The position numbers and the translations under genes were made by a program. DNA of 34,990 nt from positions 1 to 34,990 of the forward strand of contig DRJZ01000182.1 in assembly GCA_011052015.1 (NCBI GenBank). The letters run 5' to 3'. Shown piece by piece: positions 1 to 7,830 of the stretch. This DNA is from Acidiferrobacteraceae bacterium (lineage in GTDB: Bacteria > Pseudomonadota > Gammaproteobacteria > HyVt-429). The first letter of the stretch is position 1, and the number at the start of each line of letters is the position of its first letter. The notes under the pieces are model-generated. The model was not told the origin of the DNA, searched no databases, and saw only the letters and a list, made by a program, of their open reading frames with translations.

Positions 1-254
1 AAGCAAAACTGACTACCAGAAAAGCTTACGGTTTTCGGACCTACCATGCCGCTGAAATCGCTTTATATCATACACTTGGGGCGTTACCCGTACCGCAAAC
101 TACCCACGAATTTTTCTGACGAGGCATAAAAATCAACAATCTATTAGCTTGACGACCTTGGCGGTTGAACGTATTAATCAGAGGTTCCTAAGTTTCCTCC
201 ATATTTTCCTCTGCGAATCCTTTGCGCCTTAGCGTCTAGAAACTCAAACAATCA
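1..254. other. Gene-free left edge with degraded R3 repeat
   Basis: I see no convincing gene here. Roughly 128-191 matches a repeat that recurs at 4888-4991 (family R3 in this annotation): the right half and its flank 'aatcagaggttcct' appear at 4888-4918 in reverse complement. The stretch 195-235 ('ctctgcgaatcctttgcgcc') looks like the arm of yet another interspersed repeat but has no full partner in the window. No clear terminator was found for the rep gene that ends at 255. Confidence 0.5.
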
Positions 255-2276
255 TCAAGACGACAACATCGCACGTATGCTTTCGATATGGGCCCTGGCG
301 CGCTGTTTCTTTTCTTCCGGGTCCAGGTCCTGATCGCCGCCTTCCCATTGCAGATCGTCCTGGGGCAGTTCCTTCAGGAACCGGCTGGGTTCACAATCAA
401 TGGTGTCACCAAACCGGCGTCGTTTTGCGGCCATGGACAAAGTCAGTGTCTTCATGGCGCGGGTGATGCCGACGTAAAATAGGCGCCGCTCTTCTTCCAA
501 ACCGTCCTCCTCCACACTGGTCCGATGGGGCAGTAGATTTTCCTCCATACCGACGATAAACACATGGGGAAACTCCAATCCCTTGGCGGCGTGCAAGGTC
601 ATCAAGGCAACTTGATCCCCCACCCCATCTTTATCGTTTCGCTCCATGATATCCGCCAAGCTGATGTCCGCGACCAAATCGGCAAGAGTCTTGGTCCTGT
701 CTTTGTTATGCAAGCGACGCAACCAATTGAGTAATTCCAGGACATTACCCCAGCGCCGCTCAAAGCCCTTTTCGTCTTCGGTGGTCTCGCGTAGCCAGCC
801 CTCATAACCTGACTCCTTTACCAACTCTTGGGCCAACTCAACAGGGTTTGCACTCTCGACCTTCTCCGCCACCTGCGTGATCCATGATGTAAACTGGCGT
901 ATGGCGGCCGCTTGCTGATCTGCTAATCGGGCGTAAAAGCTATTGTCAAGTCCCGCTTGCAACAGACCCACCGCCGTCAGTCCGGCGTGGGTACTTAGCT
1001 TTTCCAGGCTCGCCGGGCCAATACCACGGCGAGGGGTGTTGATAATGCGCAAGAAGGCATTGTCATCGCTGGGATTTACCGCCAAACGCAGATAGGCCAA
1101 CACATCCTTAACTTCGCTGCGATCAAAGAACGAGGTCTCGCCGCTGAGGAAGTAGGGAATGCGGTGTTCCCTCAGAATCTTTTCAAATACCCTCGATTGA
1201 TGGTTGCCACGATATAAAATGGCATAGTCGCCATAGGACGCGGCCTGACTAAAGCGCTGATGCAACAGTGTCGACACCACCCGCTCGGCCTCATGTTCTT
1301 CATTAACGGCGCGCATTACTCGAACCGGGTCACCATGACCCAACTCGCTCCACAAAACCTTTTCAAAAATATGGGGATTGTGCGCAATCAAGGCATTGGC
1401 AACCTTTAAGATGCGGCCACTGGATCGGTAATTCTGCTCAAGCTTGATGACTTCCAGGCCAGAGAAATCCTGCTTGAGTTGCAATAAATTCTCGGGCTGG
1501 GCGCCACGCCAGGCATAAATAGACTGATCGTCATCCCCCACCACCGTCAGCGATGTCCGCTCCCCCACCAGGGCCTTGACCAAGCCATATTGGGTCACAT
1601 TGGTATCCTGGTACTCATCCACCAACAGATAACGAATGCGTTCACGCCAGGCCCCGGCAATCTGCGGAGCATCCTGAAGTAGCTGCGCGGGCAATAACAC
1701 GAGATCATCCAGATCCATGGCGTTGCAGGCCTTCATCTGACGCTGATAGGGCTCATACACCCTGGTCGCAGCCTGGGCTATGGCGTCGTCACCACAAAAT
1801 TTTGCGGCTTGGTTCGGCAGGATGTGGGCATTCTTCCAGCTTGAAATCCGGTATTGCACTTGGGTGGCAAGCCCGCTATCAACAGACTCGGTGCGCATAA
1901 GCTCACGAATAAGCTGGCTGCTGTCCTCATTATCAAAGATAGAAAAACCTTTCTTATAACCCAGGGCATCCAACTCACTGCGAATGATGCGCAAGCCCAG
2001 ACTATGAAAGGTGGAGACAGTCAGGCCACGACCCTCACCCTTGCCGAGCAAATCCGATACCCGTTTGCGCATTTCCCGGGCGGCCTTATTGGTAAAGGTC
2101 ACCGCCGCGATATGGCGCGGGTCGAGACCATTGTCACGAATCAACCAGGCGATCTTGTGGGTAATAACACCGGTCTTGCCGCTACCGGCACCGGCCAACA
2201 CCAACAGGGGTGAGGCTACGTGCCTGACGGCGCGTCGTTGATGGGGGTTGAGTCGATGCACGGCGTGACGAAGCAA
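255..2276 (-). CDS. rep: ATP-dependent DNA helicase Rep (UvrD/Rep superfamily 1)
   Basis: This is a 3'-to-5' SF1A DNA helicase that helps replication forks pass protein roadblocks. All helicase motifs are visible: Walker A AGAGSGKT at about residues 28-35, motif II VDEYQDTN, motif III GDDDQSIYAWRGA, motif IV QNYRS, motif V TLHAAKGLEFPHVF and motif VI FYVGITRAM. The 673-residue length matches Rep; UvrD is usually about 720 with a longer tail, so Rep is the better name. The longest frame opens with TTG at 2276. The in-frame GTG at 2261 would give M-H-R-L-N-P, closer to the usual family start, and neither has a clear Shine-Dalgarno sequence. It looks monocistronic, separated from the RDD gene by about 150 bases. 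Confidence 0.93.
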   Translation of the reverse strand: MLRHAVHRLNPHQRRAVRHVASPLLVLAGAGSGKTGVITHKIAWLIRDNGLDPRHIAAVTFTNKAAREMRKRVSDLLGKGEGRGLTVSTFHSLGLRIIRSELDALGYKKGFSIFDNEDSSQLIRELMRTESVDSGLATQVQYRISSWKNAHILPNQAAKFCGDDAIAQAATRVYEPYQRQMKACNAMDLDDLVLLPAQLLQDAPQIAGAWRERIRYLLVDEYQDTNVTQYGLVKALVGERTSLTVVGDDDQSIYAWRGAQPENLLQLKQDFSGLEVIKLEQNYRSSGRILKVANALIAHNPHIFEKVLWSELGHGDPVRVMRAVNEEHEAERVVSTLLHQRFSQAASYGDYAILYRGNHQSRVFEKILREHRIPYFLSGETSFFDRSEVKDVLAYLRLAVNPSDDNAFLRIINTPRRGIGPASLEKLSTHAGLTAVGLLQAGLDNSFYARLADQQAAAIRQFTSWITQVAEKVESANPVELAQELVKESGYEGWLRETTEDEKGFERRWGNVLELLNWLRRLHNKDRTKTLADLVADISLADIMERNDKDGVGDQVALMTLHAAKGLEFPHVFIVGMEENLLPHRTSVEEDGLEEERRLFYVGITRAMKTLTLSMAAKRRRFGDTIDCEPSRFLKELPQDDLQWEGGDQDLDPEEKKQRARAHIESIRAMLSS

Positions 2277-2424
2277 GATTAATCAGAAAAAGGCTGGGAC
2301 TCTATCCTATGACAAGAACCACGAGTAGCAAAACTTCAATTGTAGACGCATTGGCCATCATCGCGATATTTAATGTACGCGACCGAAAGACTGCTCTACA
2401 CGGTTTTGATTGTGGCCCATGTAA

Positions 2425-2832
2425 TTATTTCTTAACGACCACCGTCTCTGCTACACGATCACCCAGACGTTGACATTTGTCGGAATTCCAGATCAAGATA
2501 ATACCTACGATGTAGAAAAACGGCAACGCATCAATGATACGTAAAAGATTACGTATCAAAGAAGGCACCCAACCTATGGGACCACTACCATCGAGCTTGA
2601 CCACCTTTAACCCCAGGGCCATCTTGCCTACAGTGCCCCCAAGCTGGGCCTCCATGGCGATGTAGTAACCAAAACTTATTGCAAAAAACAATAAGGCAGA
2701 GGGGCCCTGCATACTAAATCCACTGGCTGTAGTATCGCCAGTAAATATCGCCAACACATAACCAATACCCATCAAAACGATCATATCAATAATCTGGGCT
2801 ACCAATCGCATTCCTACACCAACATAATTCAT
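2425..2832 (-). CDS. RDD family integral membrane protein
   Basis: This 135-residue protein has about three hydrophobic segments (near residues 10-30, 45-62 and 95-115). It carries the family signatures: an Arg and Asp in helix 1 (MRLVAQIID), a central GKMALGLKVV and a C-terminal QRLGDRVAETVVV. RDD proteins are small inner-membrane proteins of mostly unknown role; some members have been linked to ion transport. An AAGGGAG Shine-Dalgarno sequence lies just upstream of the ATG at 2832, supporting this start. The neighbours (rep downstream, DUF255 upstream) give no functional hint, and substrate cannot be assigned. Confidence 0.85.
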   Translation of the reverse strand: MNYVGVGMRLVAQIIDMIVLMGIGYVLAIFTGDTTASGFSMQGPSALLFFAISFGYYIAMEAQLGGTVGKMALGLKVVKLDGSGPIGWVPSLIRNLLRIIDALPFFYIVGIILIWNSDKCQRLGDRVAETVVVKK

Positions 2833-2878
2833 AAATTTCTCCCTTGTTATTTAAATGTACTATTTCCCGTAAGACAAA

Positions 2879-2908
2879 ATATAAGCAAGACGTGACAACA
2901 TCCTGCAA
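2879..2908 (-). promoter_or_regulatory. Possible sigma-70 promoter for the RDD gene
   Basis: Read on the minus strand, a TTGCAG hexamer (2908-2903) is followed after 18 bases by TTATAT (2884-2879), about 45 bases upstream of the RDD start codon. The region is AT-rich compared with the genes. Both hexamers are imperfect, so this is a candidate only. Confidence 0.3.
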
Positions 2909-2953
2909 CATAAAAAATATCACCCATCAAATGCTTAAAAATGACATCTTAGT

Positions 2954-4867
2954 TTACTTTCTTCTTGAAATAGGCGCTATTGCAATCAGCATGGCCCGAA
3001 TCTGACTGGTAAACCAGAATGGGTTGCTACGCACGAGATTATGGCCGCTATTGAGCGCACCCAGAGTACGGTGCCGCAATTTTTCGTTTCCGAACTTTTT
3101 TGCCAAACGCAGGCTCGTAGCCAGAAGTATGCCAGAAGGCGACGGCATGGGGCCATCAAACAGGACATCACTACCGGTTTCTGCGCCGATCAAGCTGTCC
3201 TCGCCCATACGCCAGCCCTGCGGGGTATAAAACCGTTTCCATGCCTGTTCACTTACCACCAGGGCATCGGCAAAATCTTTTTTGCCTTGGGTGAGTTCGG
3301 CCCAACTTAGCAGACCTTCTGCTACATAGGCATAATCCTCCACTGCCGCCTTGCCTATGGCGTGATGGTCTTTGCCGGTTACTGAACGTTTAAGTTCAGA
3401 CCCATTCCAAAGTCTGTCCATCAAAAAATCACGTATGTCCTGAGCGGCCTGACGGTATTGTTTGTTGCCTGTTTGCGCTGCGGCCTCGGCAAAGGCCGTT
3501 AGGGTCAGACCATTCCAGGCAGCAAGTAATTTAATGTCGACAGGTAATTTACGCTTAGCTTGTGCCGCAAGTAATTTTTTCTTGGCGCCGGCCAACAACT
3601 GTTGGACTTGGGTGCTGCTCAGCCCCATGGTCTTGGCAATGTCGTTAACCGACTGTCCGAGTACCGGCAAATAACCCCCATCAAAGGGTGGCGCGTCTTG
3701 CACTGACCAAGCCAAACGATAAGCCTGGCTTTCCTTGGTATCCAGCAATTTATCCAGCTGCGCCGAGCTCCAAAGATAGTACCCCCCCTCTATGCCCTTA
3801 TCATCCAGGGCCGACAGCGAAGCATAGTAGGCGCCGTTGGGCGCACGCATGGTACGCATTAGAAACTCGAGGGTACGATCCGCAATATCAGTATAACGAT
3901 TCTGTCCCAACACTTGGGCGGCTCGCCGATAGACACGGGCCAACTGTGCATTACCATAGAGCATCTTTTCAAAATGGGGCGTCCCCCATCCCGGGTCCAC
4001 GGTATAGCGAAAGAATCCTTCCCCCACATGATCATAGAGCCCATAATCGGCCATATGGTCCAAAGTGAGCGTTAGAAACGATTTTAGTTTGGCGGCCTCA
4101 CTATCGCCAGTGACAACCTGATCAAGCAGAAATTCCAGCTGAGGGGCAGAGGGAAATTTGGTCTGCTCGCCAAAACCACCGTGCACCTCGTCACCCATTT
4201 GCAGGGCCTGTCCCACAATAGACAGGGCATAGGCCCTGATCTGGGTACGATTGAGTTCAGGTTTTCCCGGTCCCTGGCCCTGGGTGGCATCGGCCTTGGC
4301 AAGATCAACCAGACTCTTGGAATCTTCTAACCACAATTCACCGAGACGTTTTAATACCGACATGAATTGTTTGGGTGGCATATATAGTACCCCGTACAGC
4401 GGGTAACCATCAGGCGTAACAAACACGTTCAAAGGCCATCCCCCTCGACCCCGGGTACGCTCTACAAAATCGATCATGCGGGCATCCAAAGCAGGTTGCA
4501 GTTCGCGGTCCACCTTGACCGGGACAAAATATTTATTAAGGTAAGCGGCAATATCTTTGTTTTTGTAACTCTCCTTCTGCATCACATGGCACCAATGGCA
4601 GGAGAAGTAGCCAATAGAGATATATAAAAGTTTATTCTCCTTGCGCGCCCGCTTGACTGTAGCCTTATTCCAGTCCTGCCAAGCCACCGGGTCATCGGCA
4701 TGCAAGGCCAGATAGGGCGAGGGGTGGTTCTTAAGTTGATTGCTCAGAGCATGGGCGGCCCAAGGCACACACAATGCGATAAGCAAAATAAATTTGCTCT
4801 CGCAAAGGCGCCGAGGCCGCAAAGAATGATCGGATTTATTCAACATGTGGTCATATGTAGACCGCAT
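2954..4867 (-). CDS. Exported DUF255 thioredoxin-fold protein (YyaL/SPATA20-like)
   Basis: The 637-residue product has an N-terminal thioredoxin-like DUF255 domain with the family motif SIGYFSCHWCHVM (the two cysteines at about 90 and 93) and GGWPLNVFVTPDG. A long helical region follows, resembling the six-hairpin glycosidase-like C-terminal part of YyaL/SPATA20 proteins. Many family members start directly at the equivalent of 'NxLxxxxSPYL'. Here that is preceded by a basic stretch, a hydrophobic core FILLIALCVPW and an AHA cleavage-like site near residue 40, so export to the periplasm is predicted (inference). The catalytic role of this family is not established. An alternative start is the ATG at 4846. 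Confidence is high for the family and low for the reaction. Confidence 0.85.
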   Translation of the reverse strand: MRSTYDHMLNKSDHSLRPRRLCESKFILLIALCVPWAAHALSNQLKNHPSPYLALHADDPVAWQDWNKATVKRARKENKLLYISIGYFSCHWCHVMQKESYKNKDIAAYLNKYFVPVKVDRELQPALDARMIDFVERTRGRGGWPLNVFVTPDGYPLYGVLYMPPKQFMSVLKRLGELWLEDSKSLVDLAKADATQGQGPGKPELNRTQIRAYALSIVGQALQMGDEVHGGFGEQTKFPSAPQLEFLLDQVVTGDSEAAKLKSFLTLTLDHMADYGLYDHVGEGFFRYTVDPGWGTPHFEKMLYGNAQLARVYRRAAQVLGQNRYTDIADRTLEFLMRTMRAPNGAYYASLSALDDKGIEGGYYLWSSAQLDKLLDTKESQAYRLAWSVQDAPPFDGGYLPVLGQSVNDIAKTMGLSSTQVQQLLAGAKKKLLAAQAKRKLPVDIKLLAAWNGLTLTAFAEAAAQTGNKQYRQAAQDIRDFLMDRLWNGSELKRSVTGKDHHAIGKAAVEDYAYVAEGLLSWAELTQGKKDFADALVVSEQAWKRFYTPQGWRMGEDSLIGAETGSDVLFDGPMPSPSGILLATSLRLAKKFGNEKLRHRTLGALNSGHNLVRSNPFWFTSQIRAMLIAIAPISRRK

Positions 4868-4887
4868 TGTACCGACAATAATTCCCT

Positions 4888-4991
4888 AAGGAACCTCTGA
4901 ATAATACGCTCAACCGCCAAGGCGCCGAGAACGCCAAGAATTCTCTTTTGAAAATCAACAATCTATTATCTTGGCGGCCTTGGCGGTTCAA
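4888..4991. repeat. R3 interspersed inverted repeat
   Basis: An inverted repeat has left arm 'caaccgccaaggcgccgaga' (from 4911) and right arm 'cttggcggccttggcggttc' (to 4990). Between the arms lies 'aaaatcaacaatctatta'. That core and the right arm recur at 128-170, and the left flank 4888-4918 recurs reverse-complemented at 163-191. It fills most of the gap between the DUF255 gene and tatC. No coding capacity is seen, and it resembles a small non-autonomous element. Confidence 0.7.
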
Positions 4992-5012
4992 GTTCAATCG
5001 ATCAGAATTCCC

Positions 5013-5843
5013 CTAATCTTTGGCATTCTTTTTGTCTGTCTCACCGTTAAAACGGTCAAATTCGACGTCCATCTCTTCATCACTCAATTCTTGAAACTCG
5101 TCTTCTTCCGCATTTTCATCTCTGGACTTAATTCTGCGGGCAAAAAACAGGCCCACCTCAAACAACAACATCATGGGGATGGCGAGCAAGGTTTGCGAAA
5201 TGACATCAGGCGGCGTCATCAACATGGCAATAACAAATATCCACAGCACCACATAGTGCCGTTTTTTTGCCAGGTTATCCGGATTCACCATGCCGGCCTT
5301 GGTCAACAGGACAATAGCCACCGGGACTTCAAATGCCAAACCAAAGGCAAACACAATGCTGATCACAAAATCCAGGTAGTCCTTGATGTCGGGCATATAC
5401 TTAATGCCCTCCGGGGTGACCTGGGTAAAGAAGGTGAACACCAACGGAAACACCACAAAGTAGGCAAAGGCCATGCCCAAATAAAATAACAACACACTGG
5501 AGATCAACAAGGGTGAAGCGATACGGCGCTCGTGTTTATACAGGCCCGGGGCCACAAAGGCCCACAACTGATAAAGTAGTACCGGCATGGACAAGATCAC
5601 CGCCGACCATATGGCCAACTTGATGGGGGTAAAAAACGGCGATACCACCCCGGTGGAAATCATCTCACCCGCACCGGGCAACACCGCCTTCAGGGGCTCG
5701 GCGATAAAGAGATAGAGATCTTTACTAAAAAAAGCAAAAGGCACGAACACCACCGCCACAGTAATCACCGATTTGACCAGGCGGTCGCGGAGCTCCAGGA
5801 GGTGAGAGATAAAGCTACCCTCCGCATTATTCTCCTGAGCCAT
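5013..5843 (-). CDS. tatC: Sec-independent protein translocase TatC
   Basis: TatC is the polytopic core of the twin-arginine translocase and binds the twin-Arg signal peptide together with TatB. The 276-residue sequence opens with the conserved cytosolic SHLLELRDRLVKS motif and shows six hydrophobic segments, with the family-typical FxxP-rich first periplasmic loop and 'FAFGLAFEVPVAIVLL' in the fourth helix region. The C-terminal tail after the last helix is acidic (EENAEEDEFQELSDEEMDVE), a little longer than in E. coli TatC. It lies two bases downstream of tatB and is the last gene of the tatABC set that follows hisE. Confidence 0.96.
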   Translation of the reverse strand: MAQENNAEGSFISHLLELRDRLVKSVITVAVVFVPFAFFSKDLYLFIAEPLKAVLPGAGEMISTGVVSPFFTPIKLAIWSAVILSMPVLLYQLWAFVAPGLYKHERRIASPLLISSVLLFYLGMAFAYFVVFPLVFTFFTQVTPEGIKYMPDIKDYLDFVISIVFAFGLAFEVPVAIVLLTKAGMVNPDNLAKKRHYVVLWIFVIAMLMTPPDVISQTLLAIPMMLLFEVGLFFARRIKSRDENAEEDEFQELSDEEMDVEFDRFNGETDKKNAKD

Positions 5844-5845
5844 GC

Positions 5846-6355
5846 CTAGTTCACCTTCGCCTTCTTTCTGCCTTTCTTAGTTCTCCTGGAGGGTCTTGTC
5901 GAAACCTTCTTTTTCTTTTTGGGGATGGCGGCCTTTTTACCCACCTTCTTTTTCTTTGTGGTTTTGGTCAGAGTCTTGGTGAGGGCTTTAGTTTTCTTCT
6001 TGGTCTTTTTCTTGCTGGTAGATTTTTTCTTTTTAGCTTCTAGATGAGACTTGGCATCTGCATCATCGGCAATACTTTGCGCACCATGACTCAGGTCTTT
6101 AACCAACTGAAATGATGACTCCTCCAATATCTGCTTGGTCTTGACCAACTCTTTCTGAAGGCGCCTGAACTCTGCAAGATCCCCGGATTGGATTTCACTG
6201 TTCAGATCCCGCTTTACATTGGCAACAAACTGGCGAAGCTTGCCCACCCAACGACCTGCGGTGCTCGCCGCCTCGGGCAAACGCTTCGGGCCCAAGACGA
6301 TAAGGGCAAGCAAGCCAATGAGGGTGAGTTCCCAAAAACCAATATCAAACATCAA
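5846..6355 (-). CDS. tatB: Sec-independent protein translocase TatB with long Lys-rich tail
   Basis: TatB forms the Tat substrate receptor with TatC. The N-terminus has the expected single membrane helix and hinge (FDIGFWELTLIGLLALIVLGPKRLP shortened here to its key residues: E8 region, G-P-K-R-L-P hinge near 22-27), followed by an amphipathic helix. Residues from about 105 to 169 form an extremely lysine-rich tail with runs such as KKKKSTSKKKTKKKTK and PKKKKKVSTRPSRRTKKGRKK. TatB tails are variable and dispensable in part, but this basic composition is striking. It sits directly upstream of tatC and 32 bases after tatA. The first two codons are both ATG, so the start may be one residue later. 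Confidence 0.93.
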   Translation of the reverse strand: MMFDIGFWELTLIGLLALIVLGPKRLPEAASTAGRWVGKLRQFVANVKRDLNSEIQSGDLAEFRRLQKELVKTKQILEESSFQLVKDLSHGAQSIADDADAKSHLEAKKKKSTSKKKTKKKTKALTKTLTKTTKKKKVGKKAAIPKKKKKVSTRPSRRTKKGRKKAKVN

Positions 6356-6387
6356 ACGAGTTCACTGCCCACAACATGGGGCTAACA

Positions 6388-6618
6388 CTAGACCTTGTCT
6401 TCTTTCTCGACAGTAACCTCGCCGTCAATCACGCGGCCTGTCTTGTTCTCGACTTTTTCTGCATCCGCAGCATCGGCCGAACCATCCTTGACAGATTTCT
6501 TAAAATTCTTAACGGCTGATCCCAGATCCCCACCCATATTGCGTAGTTTCTTGGTGCCAAAAATTACGATCACAATCAGCAGCACAATGACCAACTGCCA
6601 AATACCTATACCACCCAT
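6388..6618 (-). CDS. tatA: Sec-independent protein translocase TatA
   Basis: TatA is the small pore-forming or membrane-thinning subunit of the Tat system. The 76-residue product has one N-terminal transmembrane helix ([18 protein letters not shown]), the [14 protein letters not shown] hinge and amphipathic helix with the invariant Phe-Gly pair, and an acidic C-terminal tail. Length and order match the family. An 'agagag' purine stretch precedes the ATG. It follows hisE, as in many beta- and gammaproteobacteria where tatABC ends the his gene run. Confidence 0.95.
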   Translation of the reverse strand: MGGIGIWQLVIVLLIVIVIFGTKKLRNMGGDLGSAVKNFKKSVKDGSADAADAEKVENKTGRVIDGEVTVEKEDKV

Positions 6619-6651
6619 GCTCTCTCTCCAGTAACACGACTCATTCAGATT

Positions 6652-6681
6652 GACCCCCCGATACCGCGAAGACGGGGGGTC
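6652..6681. other. GC-rich hairpin overlapping the hisE stop codon
   Basis: The arms gaccccccg (6652-6660) and cggggggtc (6673-6681) form a perfect 9-bp stem with a 12-base loop. The stem covers the hisE stop codon and lies upstream of tatA. No T-run follows on either strand, so it is more likely an RNA-processing or attenuating structure than a full intrinsic terminator (inference). Confidence 0.55.
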
Positions 6682-7000
6682 AGGATTCTACACGACTGGC
6701 CTTTTCCTCGATACCAGAGGTGCCAAAACGGCGTTCCAGTTCGGCCAGCACGTCATCCGGCCCCAAACCCTGGTGGGCCAGCATTACCAGAGTATGAAAC
6801 CATAGATCCGCGGTTTCATGGATAATTTGGCCCGCATCACCAGACTTTGCGGCAATGACGGTCTCGGTGGCCTCCTCACCAATCTTCTTCAAAATGGTGT
6901 CCAGACCCCGGTCGTAGAGCTTGGCCACATAAGACCTGTCGGGGTCATCGCCCTTGCGCTGCTCCAGAACCGCAGCCAATTCTTTTAAAACATCAGACAT
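6680..7000 (-). CDS. hisE: Phosphoribosyl-ATP pyrophosphohydrolase HisE
   Basis: HisE hydrolyses phosphoribosyl-ATP to phosphoribosyl-AMP and pyrophosphate, the second step of histidine synthesis. The 106-residue sequence has the all-alpha NTP-pyrophosphohydrolase (MazG-like) pattern with the metal-binding [11 protein letters not shown] motif and a later HETADLWFH motif. It is a separate protein, not fused to HisI as in E. coli. It ends the his gene run, 207 bases downstream of hisI, and the gap between them holds an R1 REPIN. Confidence 0.96.
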   Translation of the reverse strand: MSDVLKELAAVLEQRKGDDPDRSYVAKLYDRGLDTILKKIGEEATETVIAAKSGDAGQIIHETADLWFHTLVMLAHQGLGPDDVLAELERRFGTSGIEEKASRVES

Positions 7001-7056
7001 CAGCCTATCCCGGCGCGGTCACTCGCGCACTCAGTGGTATGTGCACCCCTATAGAT

Positions 7057-7178
7057 ACCCTCTCCCTCCAGGAGCACCCAACAGGGCATGAAAGGGTGAG
7101 GGTGAGGGGATAAAATTAAGAACAACGTATTGATTTTAATATCCCCTCATCCTCACCTTCTCCCGGAGGGAGAAGGGA
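7057..7178. repeat. R1 REPIN-like inverted pair, copy A (hisI-hisE gap)
   Basis: Two related units face each other. The left unit (7057-7111) begins 'accctctccctcc' and ends 'ggtgaggggat'. The right unit (7141-7178) begins 'atcccctcatcctcacc' and carries a perfect 9-bp hairpin ccttctccc-gga-gggagaagg. Reverse-complementing the right unit reproduces the left unit, except that the left has an extra stretch of about 17 bases containing 'cacccaacagggcatg'. A 29-base AT-rich spacer separates them. This is the geometry of a REPIN (two REP units in inverted orientation). Copies B (20638-20755) and C (34840-34895) share it. Confidence 0.8.
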
Positions 7179-7207
7179 CTAAATAGTCAACAGAAACGCC
7201 CGTGTAT

Positions 7208-7600
7208 TCATTTGCGGCCATAGATTTCATCCGCGTCCCGCAACACCGGCTCCACTGCCTTCCAACCCCCACTATCGTGTTGCTGGAAAAAACAGTGATG
7301 GCGGCCAGTATGGCAGGCGATACCCCCCTTCTGCTCCACAACCAACAACACCGTATCATTATCACAATCGAGGCGGATATCCTTTACGATTTGTTCATGC
7401 CCCGACTCCTCGCCCTTGCGCCACAGACGTTGCCTGGAACGGGACCAGTATACCGCCTTGCCTGACTCCGCAGTGGCTGCCAGAGCCTGGCGATTCATCC
7501 ACGCCAGCATCAGCACCTGACCACTACCTACCTCCTGGGCAATAGTCGGCACCAAGCCGTCCGCGTTCCACTTGATATCGTCGAGCCAGTCTTCACTCAT
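7208..7600 (-). CDS. hisI: Phosphoribosyl-AMP cyclohydrolase HisI
   Basis: HisI opens the adenine ring of phosphoribosyl-AMP, the third step of histidine synthesis, using zinc and magnesium. The 130-residue protein shows the family blocks [28 protein letters not shown], the acidic metal-binding region IRLDCDNDT and the zinc-binding [10 protein letters not shown] motif. It is monofunctional, with HisE encoded separately. It lies between two repeat-filled gaps: R5 upstream (between hisF and hisI) and R1 downstream. Confidence 0.96.
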   Translation of the reverse strand: MSEDWLDDIKWNADGLVPTIAQEVGSGQVLMLAWMNRQALAATAESGKAVYWSRSRQRLWRKGEESGHEQIVKDIRLDCDNDTVLLVVEQKGGIACHTGRHHCFFQQHDSGGWKAVEPVLRDADEIYGRK

Positions 7601-7642
7601 ATTCCAATATTACTACGGTTTTCGGCGCGCTGTACTAACGGG

Positions 7643-7750
7643 TGGCCGTCTGGGATGCTCTATCCAGGGCCGTCAGCAGCAGGGATGCTGCTGTCGAGCG
7701 CACAGGGATGTGTTTACCGCGTGCCCTGGATAGGGCATCCCAGACGGCCA
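7643..7750. repeat. R5 long cruciform hairpin (hisF-hisI gap)
   Basis: Two 28-base arms (7643-7670 and 7723-7750) are inverted copies with one difference that would still pair as G-U in RNA. They begin 'tggccgtctgggatgc' and end 'ggatagggcatcccagacgg'. The 52 bases between them hold a second hairpin, cagcagc-agggat-gctgctg (about 7675-7694), and a weaker one around 'cacagggatgtg'. The 'agggat' motif recurs in both loops. The element lies wholly within the intercistronic gap and could fold in mRNA. Confidence 0.8.
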
Positions 7751-7830
7751 TTTTGCACGGCCTCATCGAGAAGTGCCTGAAATTTTTAGCCAAGATCGTA
7801 CATTACCGCGCCATCCTTTGGTGCCACCCA

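Noticed and set aside
6652-6681. Hairpin at the hisE stop as an intrinsic terminator
   Set aside because: The stem is strong, but no T-run follows on either strand and the co-directional tatA starts soon after.
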